A DNA stretch of 64,000 nucleotides. Source: Halosimplex halobium. GTDB lineage: Archaea; Halobacteriota; Halobacteria; Halobacteriales; Haloarculaceae. Positions 8,461-17,247 of this stretch are shown here, in pieces. The notes below the pieces were generated by a model. The model had not been told where the DNA came from, ran no database searches, and saw only the letters and a program-made list of their open reading frames with translations. The stretch lies in the NCBI RefSeq assembly GCF_051414055.1, contig NZ_JBLKNX010000017.1, forward strand, positions 1 through 64,000. The letters run 5' to 3'. How positions within the stretch are numbered: the first letter of the stretch is position 1; each line of letters begins with the position of its first letter. Both the position numbers and the translations under genes were made by a program.

Positions 8461-8776
8461 GTGTATCGATGTCTCTGTGGTGTCAGTCTGCACGCGATAC
8501 CGCCGCCCGCCCGCCGGATCCACGTCGGATGGTCGCCGAGCTGTCGGACCGTCGACGATCGCCGGTCACGGAGCCGCTGCGGCGTCACGCTACCGGCGCG
8601 TGACCGCAGCGGTACCGACAGCCACGAGCGCGTCGCGACCCGCGGATGTGGGTCCACGGACAGCACCCGCGCTCGAAGCCGGTCAACAGAAGTGTCTGAT
8701 CTCCATCGCCGTACCCGTCCGGTCGGCCGCGGCCATCATGAGCGTTGCCGTGGTGTGGGAGTCGCCCGCACGGCGC
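8461..8776. other. Intergenic spacer (316 bp) with one strong hairpin
   Basis: No gene is seen. The spacer lies between two minus-strand genes. An imperfect inverted repeat occupies 8574-8612: ccgctgcggcgtcacgc pairs with gcgtgaccgcagcgg apart from a 2-nt bulge, around a 7-nt loop. It could act as a terminator for the upstream gene or as leader structure for hflX. No clear TATA box for hflX was found. Confidence 0.5.
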
Positions 8777-9754
8777 TCAGAAGTCGCCGAGCGTGGCCTG
8801 GTTCCGCTTCAGCGACTGCGCGGGGATCCCGAGTTCCGACGTGACGCTCGTCGCGAACTCGTCGGCGAAGCCGTGCTGGGTGTACACCTGCTCGGGGTCG
8901 ACGGCGGCGACGACCTCGAGCAGTTCGTCGTAGTCGGGGTGGTCGGTGAGGACGAATCCCTCGTCGAAGCCGCGACGGTAGACGAACGAGTCGTCGACGG
9001 CCCACCCGGAGAACCCGGCCGTCACAGCCCCGGTCGACGCCACCAGCGACTCCACCCAGGGACTGCGCGGCGACCCCGAGCAGACGAGCGCGTCGCCCGC
9101 CCGGAGGTCCACGTCGGCGTCGTACCGCTCGCCCGGGAAGGTCACGTCGCGGTAGCGTTCGATCACGTCGCTCACGTCGGCGACGGCGTCGGTGACGAAC
9201 ACCCGTTCGCGCGGCGAATCGGCGAGGACCCGCTGGAGCTTCTGGGCCCGCCCCAGCGCGTAGCCGAACAGGAGGACCGGCCGGTCGGTCGTCGCCGCGA
9301 GCCACGACTGGATCGCCGCCTCCGACTCCGCGGTCGACGGGAACCGGTACTCCGGCTTCCCGTAGGTCGTCTCCAGGATCAGCACGTCGGCGTCGACGGG
9401 GTCGAACCCGTCGAGGTGGAAGCGGTCGCGCGTCGAGCAGTCGCCCGTGTAGAGGTACCGCCGGCCCGTCTCGGGGTCGGTGAGTCGCATCGCTCGCGAA
9501 CCTGCCACGTGTCCCGCCGGGAACAGCTCGACCGCGGGATGGTCGACGGCGGTCGGGGCGGCGCCGTCACGCCGGGCGTCCAGCAGCGCCGCCGTCAGCT
9601 CCGAAGCGACAATCTCCGACCCGCTCGCGTAGTGGTCGCCGTGGGCGTGGCTCACCAGCGTCGCGTCGGCGTCGCCGCTCCCGTCCGCGACGAACCGCTC
9701 GCCGCCGGCGAACGTCACTTCGACCCCGCTCCCCAGCCGGACTCGCCGAGTCAC
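8777..9754 (-). CDS. mRNA 3'-end-processing-type metallo-beta-lactamase (325 aa)
   Basis: The metallo-beta-lactamase signature HAHGDH (36-41) is followed by the conserved G-H-V-A-G-S-R region (LFPAGHVAGSRAMRL), YTGDCSTRDRFHLDGF and LILETTYGKPEYRFPS, the set seen in CPSF/YSH1-like exonucleases. The protein is short and lacks KH domains, unlike archaeal aCPSF1. The later segment CSGSPRSPWV and the closing YTQHGFADEFATSV fit the beta-CASP part. Likely a cytoplasmic RNA exo- or endonuclease. A minus-strand TATA-like tatattcgg near 9780 sits about 26 nt upstream of the ATG, supporting a leaderless start. Related archaeal proteins are also annotated in DNA-repair contexts, so the substrate remains open. 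Confidence 0.88.
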   Translation of the reverse strand: MTRRVRLGSGVEVTFAGGERFVADGSGDADATLVSHAHGDHYASGSEIVASELTAALLDARRDGAAPTAVDHPAVELFPAGHVAGSRAMRLTDPETGRRYLYTGDCSTRDRFHLDGFDPVDADVLILETTYGKPEYRFPSTAESEAAIQSWLAATTDRPVLLFGYALGRAQKLQRVLADSPRERVFVTDAVADVSDVIERYRDVTFPGERYDADVDLRAGDALVCSGSPRSPWVESLVASTGAVTAGFSGWAVDDSFVYRRGFDEGFVLTDHPDYDELLEVVAAVDPEQVYTQHGFADEFATSVTSELGIPAQSLKRNQATLGDF

Positions 9755-9960
9755 GCCCGTCCGTTGGTTCCTCCGCCGAATATACGTGTCGTCGGCCGGT
9801 CGGTCGCCCGGCGTCTACGCTGTATGCCATCGTAGACAGCTCCCCTGTGCACCGTCGACGAGACCCGGAATCGACAGGCCCAAATCGCCAGAGTGCGTGC
9901 CGATCGTACGGGGTACGTGCCGCCGAGAAACAACCAGGCACGGCTTCGAACCCGACCATG

Positions 9961-10575
9961 GCAGACGCACACCACGATCCGTCGAGAACCAGCAGGATCG
10001 GCACGGAGATCGGACTCGTCCTCGAAGACCAGCGCACCGACGAGCGGCGGCAGGTGATCTACACCGACGCGCGGGTGGTGCTTTTGCGCGACGAATCCGG
10101 GGCAACGACGCTCGTTCGCCGCGACGCGTTCGACGCCGAACTCGGGACGCGCTACCGCCCGCGGCCGGACGCCGAGGCGCCGAGCGACGCCGGCCAGTAC
10201 GAGCGCCTCCGCGAACGGCTCGCCGCCTACGAGCGCGCGGACGGCCGCAAGGCGAGACACAAGGCCGACGCGCTCCGCGAGGCGCTGGACCTGCTCGCCG
10301 ACCCGAGCGGCCGCGACGCGGACGGTAGCGTCGCTGACGGAGACGGTAGCGGCGACGACTCGGACGACGGCGACTCCGGCGAGAGCGATACCGACACGGA
10401 CCCGGAGGTTGCCTTCGAAGAGGTGCCCGGGGTCGGTCCGAAGACCGCCGGGAAGCTCCGGACCGCGGGCTACGTCACCGAGAGCGACGTGCGCGGCGCG
10501 GCGGACGACGCGCTGCTGGCGGTCGCCGGGATGGGGCCGACGAGCCTGGCGAGCCTCCGCGAGTTCGTCGACTGA
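9961..10575 (+). CDS. Helix-hairpin-helix protein with N-terminal haloarchaeal domain (204 aa)
   Basis: Residues about 1-110 form a conserved-looking domain (GTEIGLVLEDQRTDERRQVIY...LLRDESG...RRDAFDAELGTRY) with a helical region (QYERLRERLAAYERADGRKARHKADAL). A highly acidic Asp/Ser linker (about 118-145) follows, then a C-terminal pair of HhH motifs (VPGVGPKTAGKLRTAGYVTESDVRGA and GMGPTSLASLREFVD). HhH motifs usually bind DNA non-specifically. The ATG at 9961 is chosen because homology-like sequence starts there and the upstream codons are not protein-like. It converges with the SAM hydroxide adenosyltransferase gene, 57 bp away. Specific role unknown. Confidence 0.85.
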   Translation, partial: ADAHHDPSRTSRIGTEIGLVLEDQRTDERRQVIYTDARVVLLRDESGATTLVRRDAFDAELGTRYRPRPDAEAPSDAGQYERLRERLAAYERADGRKARHKADALREALDLLADPSGRDADGSVADGDGSGDDSDDGDSGESDTDTDPEVAFEEVPGVGPKTAGKLRTAGYVTESDVRGAADDALLAVAGMGPTSLASLREFVD

Positions 10576-10632
10576 CGCCGTCCCCGGGCGGGCGCCGCCC
10601 TCGGACCCACCGGGAGCACCGCGAGCGCCCGC

Positions 10633-11418
10633 CTACCACTCCAGCAACACGCTGTCGCCGACGCCGAGGTCGAACGCCTCGTCGCCGCGACCCCTGTTGA
10701 CGGCGAGTTCGACGTTGCCGTGGCTGCCGACGGTCACGAGACGCTCGCCGGGGTCCCGGACGGCGTAGGCGTCGCGGAACGGGATCAGCTCGTCGTTGAC
10801 CCGGACTCCCTCGCTGTCCTCGACCGACCCACCGGGGATGTTCGTGATGACGTTGCCGAACCCGTCGACGACGAGTACCTCGCCGCGGGCGCCCTTCGCG
10901 ACCATGTCCGGTTCCGGGAAGGTGAGGTCGACCCAGTCGTCGGTCCGCATGCACCGGTCGAGCGCGGCCGGCCCGCCCTCGTCGTGTACGTCAGCGGCCG
11001 CCGGCGCGAACACGTCGCGGCCGTGGAACGTGTTGCTCGCCGTCTCGCCGTCGTCGTACTCGATCTCCCACACGTCGAAGGCTTCACTGTCGGATCCGTC
11101 GGTCTCCGCTCCGTCGCCACCCGCAAGCTCGCGAGCGACCGGGACGGCGACGCCGTTGTCGGGCGCGATTATCTCGTGGTCGCCGGCTTCGACGACGAGC
11201 GCGCTCCGGTCCGTCCCGACACCGGGGTCGACGACGACGCAGTGGGTGGCCGGCGGGAAGTACGGGAGCACCTCGCGGAGCCAGAAGGCCGCCGCGCGCA
11301 CGTCCTGGCGGGGGAAGTCGTGAGCGATGTCCTCGATCCGGGCGTCCGACCGCGAGCAGATCACGCCCCGCATCGCAGCGGGGTACGGGCTCGGGAAGTC
11401 CGAGGCGAGCGTTATCAT
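10633..11418 (-). CDS. SAM hydroxide adenosyltransferase / SAM hydrolase, DUF62 family (261 aa)
   Basis: The start MITLASDFPSPYPAAMRGV with D7, the central VVVDPGVGTDRSALVVEA and IIAPDNGVAVPVARE are signatures of the fluorinase-like DUF62 family, which in archaea hydrolyses S-adenosylmethionine to adenosine and methionine. The C-terminal beta domain (about 165-261) has VLVVDGFGNVITNIPG. The ATG at 11418 matches the family's N terminus; extending upstream is not supported. It lies 66 bp downstream of, and in the same direction as, the thiamine-type ABC ATPase gene, so it may be the last gene of that operon. Confidence 0.9.
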   Translation of the reverse strand: MITLASDFPSPYPAAMRGVICSRSDARIEDIAHDFPRQDVRAAAFWLREVLPYFPPATHCVVVDPGVGTDRSALVVEAGDHEIIAPDNGVAVPVARELAGGDGAETDGSDSEAFDVWEIEYDDGETASNTFHGRDVFAPAAADVHDEGGPAALDRCMRTDDWVDLTFPEPDMVAKGARGEVLVVDGFGNVITNIPGGSVEDSEGVRVNDELIPFRDAYAVRDPGERLVTVGSHGNVELAVNRGRGDEAFDLGVGDSVLLEW

Positions 11419-11484
11419 ACCCGATGGCACGGCGAAACGCCGGTTAATTCCCCCGGTCTGTCCCGGCACGGCGACGCGGGCCGC

Positions 11485-12537
11485 TCACACTATCCGAGCG
11501 TCGGCCGGGTCGAACCCGAGCGTCAGCGCGTCCCCGTCGTGGGGATCGGGCGTCCGGAAGACCACGGTCCGGTCGCCCCAGTCGGCGTAGTAGCGGGTCG
11601 TCTCGCCGAGGAACTCCGCGGTGTCGACCGCGACCTCGAAGCGGTTCGCGTCGGCGCCCACGCGCAGGTCCTCCGGCCGGACGCAGAAGGTGAGGCGGTC
11701 GCTCGCGGCGGCCGTTCCGCCTTCCAGCCCGTCGTCGATCCGGAACTCCGTCCCGTCGACGGCCACGGTCGTCCCGTCGCCGTCGCGGCCGACGACCTCG
11801 CCGCGGAAGAGGTTGTTCTCGCCGACGAACGAGGCGACGAACTCCGTCGCGGGCCGCTCGTACACCTCGCGGGGGGTCCCGACCTGCTCGACTGCGCCGT
11901 CGCTCATCACGGCGAGGCGGTCGGAGATCGCGAGGGCTTCCTCCTGGTCGTGAGTGACGTAGACGGTGGTCACGCCCAGGTCCTTCTGGATGCGCTTGAC
12001 CTGCCGGCGCAGGGTCTCCCGCAGGCGGGCGTCCAGCGCCGACATCGGCTCGTCGAGCAGGAGCACGTCCGGCGCCGGCGCGAGCGCGCGGGCCAGCGCG
12101 ACCCGCTGTTGCTGGCCGCCCGAGAGCTGGTCGGGGTCGCGGTCGCCCATGCCCGAGAGATCCACCAGCTCCAGCAGGTCGGTCACCCGTTCGTCGACCG
12201 ACTGGCCGTCCGGCGGGTCGGCGAACTTCAGGCCGTAGGCGACGTTCTCGCGGACGCTCATGTGCGGGAACAGGGCGTAGTTCTGGAAGACGATGCCCAC
12301 GTCCCGCTCCTCGGTGGGGACGCCGGCCACGTCCGCGCCGCCGAACCGGACGGTGCCGGCGGTCGGCGATTCGAGGCCGGCGATCGTCCGGAGGGTCGTC
12401 GTCTTCCCGCAGCCGGAGGGGCCGACGAGCGTGAAGAACTCGCCCTCGGCGATGTCGAGGCTGACGCCGTCGAGCGCGACGGTGTCGTCGAAGGCCTTCC
12501 GGACGCCGTCGAGTTGCAGGTCAACCACCGAAACCAC
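11485..12537 (-). CDS. ABC importer ATPase, thiamine/iron/spermidine type (350 aa)
   Basis: Walker A is GPSGCGKTT (39-47), the Q-loop is VFQNYALFPHMSV, the signature is LSGGQQQRVALARAL, and Walker B is VLLLDEPMSALD followed by VTHDQEEALAI. The C-terminal TOBE domain (about 240-350) contains FCVRPEDLRVG. It energises the permease encoded just upstream; their frames overlap by 17 bp, implying translational coupling. The binding protein in the same operon suggests thiamine or a related compound. Cytoplasmic, membrane-associated. Confidence 0.93.
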   Translation of the reverse strand: MVSVVDLQLDGVRKAFDDTVALDGVSLDIAEGEFFTLVGPSGCGKTTTLRTIAGLESPTAGTVRFGGADVAGVPTEERDVGIVFQNYALFPHMSVRENVAYGLKFADPPDGQSVDERVTDLLELVDLSGMGDRDPDQLSGGQQQRVALARALAPAPDVLLLDEPMSALDARLRETLRRQVKRIQKDLGVTTVYVTHDQEEALAISDRLAVMSDGAVEQVGTPREVYERPATEFVASFVGENNLFRGEVVGRDGDGTTVAVDGTEFRIDDGLEGGTAAASDRLTFCVRPEDLRVGADANRFEVAVDTAEFLGETTRYYADWGDRTVVFRTPDPHDGDALTLGFDPADARIV

Positions 12538-14263
12538 TCCCCTCGCCGAGTCGGTCGATTATCACGAAGCTCACGCCCGTCACGACCAGCAGGACCACGC
12601 CCATCGCGGTCGCGGGGCCGAGCCGTCGGCCGATGAACCGCTCGATTGCGACCGGCATGGTGTAGCCGGAGCCGCCGGTGGCCAGTATAACCGTCGAATC
12701 GAACTCGCCGATGCTGATGGCGAAGGCGAAGGCCGTCCCCGCGAGGATGGCCGGGACGACCAGCGGGAGTTCGATGTCGAGCATCACCCGGGCGCGGGAG
12801 GCACCGAGCGAGCGCGCCGACTCGACGACCGAGTCGTCGATGCCGGCCAGCGCCGGCGCGACGTTGCGCGTGACGAAGGGGTAGGCGCCGACGGCGTGGG
12901 CGGCGACGATGGCGACCGCGCCCGTCGCGGTGAACCGGTAGCCGAAGGCTTCGGTGCCGAAGACCCATCCCCGTAACAGCCCCAGGCCGACGACGACGCC
13001 GCTCACCGCGAACGGCGCCATCGAGAGGGTGTCGATCAGCTTGCGCCCGCGGAACTGTCGGGTGCTGACGACGGCGAGGAACACGCCCATCGGGACCGCC
13101 AGGAGTAGGGTCCCCGCGCCGAACACGAGCGAGTTCGTGACGGCCGTCAGCGGCTTGACCTGGAAGGCGTAGGCGCTGGTCTGGCGTTCGACCAGGAAGC
13201 GGTAGTTGCGGAGCGTGAACCCCTCGGGGCCGGTGACGCTGCTGTAGACCAGGCTGACGATGGGGACGACGAAGACGACGACGGCGACGACGGCGTAGCC
13301 CCAGGCGAACAGCCGCCGTTTCGTCGCCGGGCCGAAGAGATCGATCCGGTCGGGCGGGCGCGCGGCGCCGGTCGCCCGCTGGCGCGCCTCGTAGCGCAGG
13401 TAGGCGTAGGTGAGCGCCAGCGAGAACAGCATCTCCATCGTCGCGAGCGTGGAGGCGGTGCCGTAGTCGAGCTGGCTGATCCGGTGGTAGACCCACACCT
13501 CGACGGTCGCCAGCGAGAGGCCGCCCAGCGCGAGGACGACCGCGAACGACATGAACGAGAAGATGAACGTGAGCAGGGCGCCGGTCAGGATCGCGGGAAG
13601 CAACTGCGGGATCACCACGTCCCGGAACGCCCGCAGCGGCGACGCGCCCAGCGAGCGGGCGGTCTCGGTCATCTCCGCGTCGATGCCCTCCCACGACGCG
13701 GCGGTGATCCGCGCGACCAGCGGCGCGTCGTAGAAGGCGTGGGCGAGGACGATGATCCCGAGCGTCCCGGTGAAACTCGACACCTGCAGGCCCAGCGCCT
13801 GCAGCGTCCCGGTGACGACGCCGCTCGCGCCGAACGTGGCGACGAACCCGATCGCGACGAGGATCGTCGGCATGACGAACGGCAGCGCCGTCAGCGAGCG
13901 AATCGTCCTGCGACCGGGGAACTCGAAGCGGGCGAGGACGTACGCGCCCGGGATCCCCAGCAGGACGGCGGCGACCGTCGACAGCAGCGCCTGGTAGGCG
14001 GTGAAGCCGAACAGCCCCAGCCGGTAGTCGGGGAACGACCGCACGATAACGGCCGGGTCGTCGAGCGCCTGGGCGACGACGCCGAAGTAGAACGGGTCGC
14101 GCAGCACCTCGACGGCGGTCGCGAGCGTGTAGACGCCGTCGACCCGGACGGCCTCGACGAGGACGATCCCCACCGGGTAGAAGAACATCAGCCCCAGCAC
14201 TGCGAGCGTCGCGACTGCCAGCGCGGGGGCGCTCAGCCGTTCGACGACCCGGGAGGCCCGCAT
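12521..14263 (-). CDS. ABC importer permease, duplicated ThiP/FbpB type (580 aa)
   Basis: About twelve hydrophobic segments are arranged as two homologous halves. Each has an EAA-type loop that contacts the ATPase: ARSLGASPLRAFRDVVIPQLLPAIL in the first half and ARSLGASRARVMLDIELPLVVPAIL in the second. This fused two-domain layout is usual for thiamine (ThiP) and ferric-iron (FbpB) permeases. Its ATG at 14263 directly abuts the stop codon of the binding-protein gene, and its 3' end overlaps the ATPase gene by 17 bp, so the three genes form one operon. Confidence 0.93.
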   Translation of the reverse strand: MRASRVVERLSAPALAVATLAVLGLMFFYPVGIVLVEAVRVDGVYTLATAVEVLRDPFYFGVVAQALDDPAVIVRSFPDYRLGLFGFTAYQALLSTVAAVLLGIPGAYVLARFEFPGRRTIRSLTALPFVMPTILVAIGFVATFGASGVVTGTLQALGLQVSSFTGTLGIIVLAHAFYDAPLVARITAASWEGIDAEMTETARSLGASPLRAFRDVVIPQLLPAILTGALLTFIFSFMSFAVVLALGGLSLATVEVWVYHRISQLDYGTASTLATMEMLFSLALTYAYLRYEARQRATGAARPPDRIDLFGPATKRRLFAWGYAVVAVVVFVVPIVSLVYSSVTGPEGFTLRNYRFLVERQTSAYAFQVKPLTAVTNSLVFGAGTLLLAVPMGVFLAVVSTRQFRGRKLIDTLSMAPFAVSGVVVGLGLLRGWVFGTEAFGYRFTATGAVAIVAAHAVGAYPFVTRNVAPALAGIDDSVVESARSLGASRARVMLDIELPLVVPAILAGTAFAFAISIGEFDSTVILATGGSGYTMPVAIERFIGRRLGPATAMGVVLLVVTGVSFVIIDRLGEGSGFGG

Positions 14264-15460
14264 CTACTGCGTCGCGATCTGGCGCGACCAGTCGCTGAGC
14301 CACGGCTCGACGTTGCCCATCAGCTCGTCGTAGCCGAAGCTGACGATCTCCTCGGGCTCGTAGACGAGGTCGTAGTAGTCCGAGGGGAGGTCGGCGTTGT
14401 CGACCGCGGGGAGCGCGACGTTGCGCTGGGCGATCTCCGCCTGGATCTCCGGCTGGAGGACGAAGTCGATGAACTCCGTCGCCAGCCCCATCCGGTCGGT
14501 GCCGGTAAAGGGCGCGGCCCCCTCCAGGTAGGCGTAGCCCGAGTCGTCGAGGAACCCGACCTGGTGGCGGGCCATGTCCTGGTCGTAGCGGTCGGCGTAC
14601 ACCTGGTCCGTCGAGTAGGAGACGACCATCGGCGCCTCGTCGTTCGAGTAGGCGTCGTAGGCGGTCCCCCAGTCCTGCAGGACGCGCGTCCCGTTGTCCA
14701 TCAGGTTCCTCCAGTAATCGAGGTAGCCGTCCTCGCCGAACTGGTCGATAGTCCAGAACATGAACTCCAGGCCCGTCTCGCTGTTTTGCGGGTTGGGGAC
14801 GAGCAGGCCGTTCTCGTAGGGGTCGCTCGCCAGCTCGTCGAACGTCTCGGGCGCGTCGACGCCGCGCTCGTCCAGCGCGTTCTGGTTGTAGACGAGGCTG
14901 ATGTAGGAGGCGCCGACGGGGATGGCCCGCTCCTGGGGGTCGAAGCGGTAGTCGTCGACGACCGCGTCGGCGTTCGAGAGCGCCCCCGTGTCGACGCTGG
15001 TGAACAGCGAGTCGCCCTCGCCGACCCCGCGGTCGGCCTTGACGAGGTTCTCCGGGGTCAGCCCGAGGAACAGGTCGGTGTCGATGCTGACGCCCTGCTG
15101 GCGCCGCTGGAGGAAGTAGTCCATGCTGCTCTCGGGCGCGAACCACTGCAGGTCCGCGTCGTACTCGGACTCGAAGCGCTCCTTGAGCCACGGGCCCGGA
15201 CTCGAACTCGGCGCGTCGACGAACGACGGGTACGTGCCCACGCGCAGCAGCGGCGTCCCGCCCGAGGCAGTCCCCGTCACCGTCCCCTCTGCGGTCTCGG
15301 TCGCCGTGCCGTCGCCGTCCGTGGCGGTCGACCCGCTCTCGGGCGTGTCGGTCGAGTCGCCCTCCGTCGCGGTCGAGTCGTCGGTCGGTTCGGCGCTACA
15401 GCCGGCGAGCAGTCCGGCGGCACCCGCGCCCACGGTGGTGAGGAAACGTCGTCGGTTCAC
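14264..15460 (-). CDS. Thiamine-type ABC substrate-binding lipoprotein, TbpA-like (398 aa)
   Basis: The N terminus RRRFLTTVGAGAAGLLAGC carries a twin-arginine-type motif and a lipobox ending at a lipidated Cys, so the protein is exported folded and anchored outside the membrane. The mature part, including TYPSFVDAPSSSPGPWLKERFE and WFAPESSMDYFLQRR, resembles thiamine-binding TbpA proteins. A Thr/Ser/Asp/Gly linker follows the Cys. The GTG at 15460 is chosen because the signal peptide begins there and a minus-strand TATA-like ttttatt (about 15484-15490) lies 27 nt upstream. The frame extends 34 codons further but without a signal. Ligand identity (thiamine versus iron) is inferred. Confidence 0.88.
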   Translation of the reverse strand: MNRRRFLTTVGAGAAGLLAGCSAEPTDDSTATEGDSTDTPESGSTATDGDGTATETAEGTVTGTASGGTPLLRVGTYPSFVDAPSSSPGPWLKERFESEYDADLQWFAPESSMDYFLQRRQQGVSIDTDLFLGLTPENLVKADRGVGEGDSLFTSVDTGALSNADAVVDDYRFDPQERAIPVGASYISLVYNQNALDERGVDAPETFDELASDPYENGLLVPNPQNSETGLEFMFWTIDQFGEDGYLDYWRNLMDNGTRVLQDWGTAYDAYSNDEAPMVVSYSTDQVYADRYDQDMARHQVGFLDDSGYAYLEGAAPFTGTDRMGLATEFIDFVLQPEIQAEIAQRNVALPAVDNADLPSDYYDLVYEPEEIVSFGYDELMGNVEPWLSDWSRQIATQ

Positions 15461-15623
15461 AACCAGTGAATATAGACGGCGAATAAAATACCCCGCGATC
15501 CTGACCCGACGGATCCGGAGGAAACCACCCGTTCTGGGACGCGAACGTGCAGAAATGGACAATCAGACGGAACGAATCGGCACTGGCGTGGGGGCCTGCT
15601 TTCGACCGGCCGTTCGGCCGCCG

Positions 15624-16502
15624 TCAGATGTCGACGGTCGGCACGGGCGACTCGTCGGACCGGCGTTCCTCGACCATCGCGGCCTGTTCGTCGTCGTCCA
15701 TCGGCTCGAACTCCGCCGCGGCGTCGAGGATATCGTCGACGAGCCGCGGGTCGCCCGCGTTGGTCAGGGTCGTCACGCCCTCCTGGGCGAGCGTGAACCG
15801 GAGACACCGCCGCAGGTCCGCAGGGTCGTCGTAGGGTTCGTACCAGGTGTTGTAGGGTCGCTCCTCCTCGGACAGATCGTCGGGCCACGGCCGCTTCGCG
15901 AACGTCTTGATCGCCAGCACGCCGATCCCCCGCTCGGAGAGTTCGCGGGCCAGCGCGGGGAACTCGTGGTCGGGACCCTCCTTCGCGGCGACGGTCGCGT
16001 TGACCGGGAACATCGCCGTCTCCAGGTCCGGGATCCGTTCGACGGCCTCGCGGATCACCGCGGGACTGCCGTGGCTCGTCAGGCCGATGTGGTCGATGAT
16101 TCCCTCCTCCTGGGCCTCGCGGTAGGCCTGCAGCGCGCCGTCGTCGGCGGTGATCGCGTCGATCTCCGAGGACTCGGTGACGGCGTGGAACTGGTAGAGG
16201 TCGATGTGGTCGACACCGAGCCGGTCGAGCGACGCCTCCAGCTTCTCCCAGGCGCCCTCGTAGCTCCGTTCGAGCGTCTTGCACCCGAGAAAGACCTCGT
16301 CGCGGCGGTCGGCCAGCGTCGGCGCGAGCTTGACCTCCGCGGTGCCGTACTGCGGCGCCACGTCGACGTGGTTGACCCCGCGGTCGAGGACCGCCTCGGT
16401 CATCTCGTCGGCCTCGGGCTGGTCGAGGAAGTCGAGCGCGATCGCGCCGAAGGTCAGGACCGTGCTCTCCTGGCCGGTATCGCCCAGCGGTCTGGTCTCC
16501 AT
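15624..16502 (-). CDS. Aldo/keto reductase family protein (292 aa)
   Basis: METRPLGDTGQESTVLTFGAIALDF opens an AKR barrel. The segments VNHVDVAPQYGTAEVKLAP (catalytic Asp/Tyr region), EVFLGCKTLERS (catalytic Lys) and DHIDLYQFHAV (His region) are all present. NADPH-dependent oxidoreductase activity on an unknown carbonyl is expected. The ATG at 16502 is the family start; the frame extends upstream without conserved sequence. It lies upstream of and codirectional with the thiamine-type operon, but a 163-bp spacer with its own promoter separates them, so cotranscription is unlikely. Confidence 0.9.
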   Translation of the reverse strand: METRPLGDTGQESTVLTFGAIALDFLDQPEADEMTEAVLDRGVNHVDVAPQYGTAEVKLAPTLADRRDEVFLGCKTLERSYEGAWEKLEASLDRLGVDHIDLYQFHAVTESSEIDAITADDGALQAYREAQEEGIIDHIGLTSHGSPAVIREAVERIPDLETAMFPVNATVAAKEGPDHEFPALARELSERGIGVLAIKTFAKRPWPDDLSEEERPYNTWYEPYDDPADLRRCLRFTLAQEGVTTLTNAGDPRLVDDILDAAAEFEPMDDDEQAAMVEERRSDESPVPTVDI

Positions 16503-16656
16503 AGCCGGAGTAGGGTCGAGAGCGGCAAAAACCCCGGTGGCCCCGGCGGGTGCGTCCGGAAGCGCGCGGTCGTCGTCGATCCGCACGGGAGCGCGAGGCG
16601 CGTCCGGCAGGTATTCTGGCGTATGCTTTATGCCCGGTGACCGGCAAGGGGCGATC

Positions 16657-17196
16657 ATGGTTCAGTGTGAGATGTGCGGGAGCGAGACGAGTTCCCCCAA
16701 CCGCGTCAAGGTCGAGGGGGCGGAGCTCGACGTCTGCGACGAGTGCACGGACTTCGGGACGGAGGTCACCCAGCAGTCCTCGTCGTCGACCTCGACGAAG
16801 TACTCGACCTCGTCGTCGGACTCGTCGTCCGGGTCCTCGGGTGGATCGTCGTCCTCGGGCTCGTCGAGTTCGGGCGGGTCCTCGCGGCGCCGGCAGGACA
16901 TGTTCGACGAGATGGACGAGCTCGCCCAGGACTACGACGAGACCGTCCGCTCGGCGCGTGAGTCCGCTGGCATGAGCCAGGAGGACCTGGCCCGCCAGCT
17001 CAACGAGAAGGCCAGCCTCATCCGGAAGATCGAGCGGGGCGACACCCTCCCGAGCGACGAGGTCCAGCGCAAGCTGGAGAGCGCGCTGGACGTGGATCTT
17101 TCCGCGGGCGGGACGACCGACGAGTCCGAGTGGTCGGGCGGCGACTCGACCGGGGAGTACACGCTCGGCGACGTTGTCGAACGGAAGGACTCCTGA
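16657..17196 (+). CDS. Archaeal multiprotein bridging factor-like protein, aMBF1 (179 aa)
   Basis: An N-terminal zinc ribbon (C4, C7, C27, C30) is joined by a very Ser/Gly-rich linker (about 38-75) to a Cro/C1-type helix-turn-helix domain (about 90-150, VRSARESAGMSQEDLARQLNEKASLIRKIERGDTLPSDE). This is the aMBF1 architecture; in archaea the protein associates with ribosomes and possibly transcription complexes. The length is greater than usual because of the Ser linker. A TATA-like tgctttatg (16624-16632) lies about 28 nt upstream of the ATG, so a leaderless transcript is likely. It converges with the second HalX gene. Confidence 0.9.
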   Translation: MVQCEMCGSETSSPNRVKVEGAELDVCDECTDFGTEVTQQSSSSTSTKYSTSSSDSSSGSSGGSSSSGSSSSGGSSRRRQDMFDEMDELAQDYDETVRSARESAGMSQEDLARQLNEKASLIRKIERGDTLPSDEVQRKLESALDVDLSAGGTTDESEWSGGDSTGEYTLGDVVERKDS

Positions 17197-17247
17197 GGAC
17201 GGGTCTCCGGCAAGCGAAACCGTTCGGGAACGGGACGACGCGGCCGC

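Noticed and set aside
15461..15623. TPP riboswitch ahead of the thiamine-type importer
   Set aside because: The conserved ctgaga and TPP-sensor core sequences were not found on the minus strand, and the TATA box at about 15487 leaves no leader for one.
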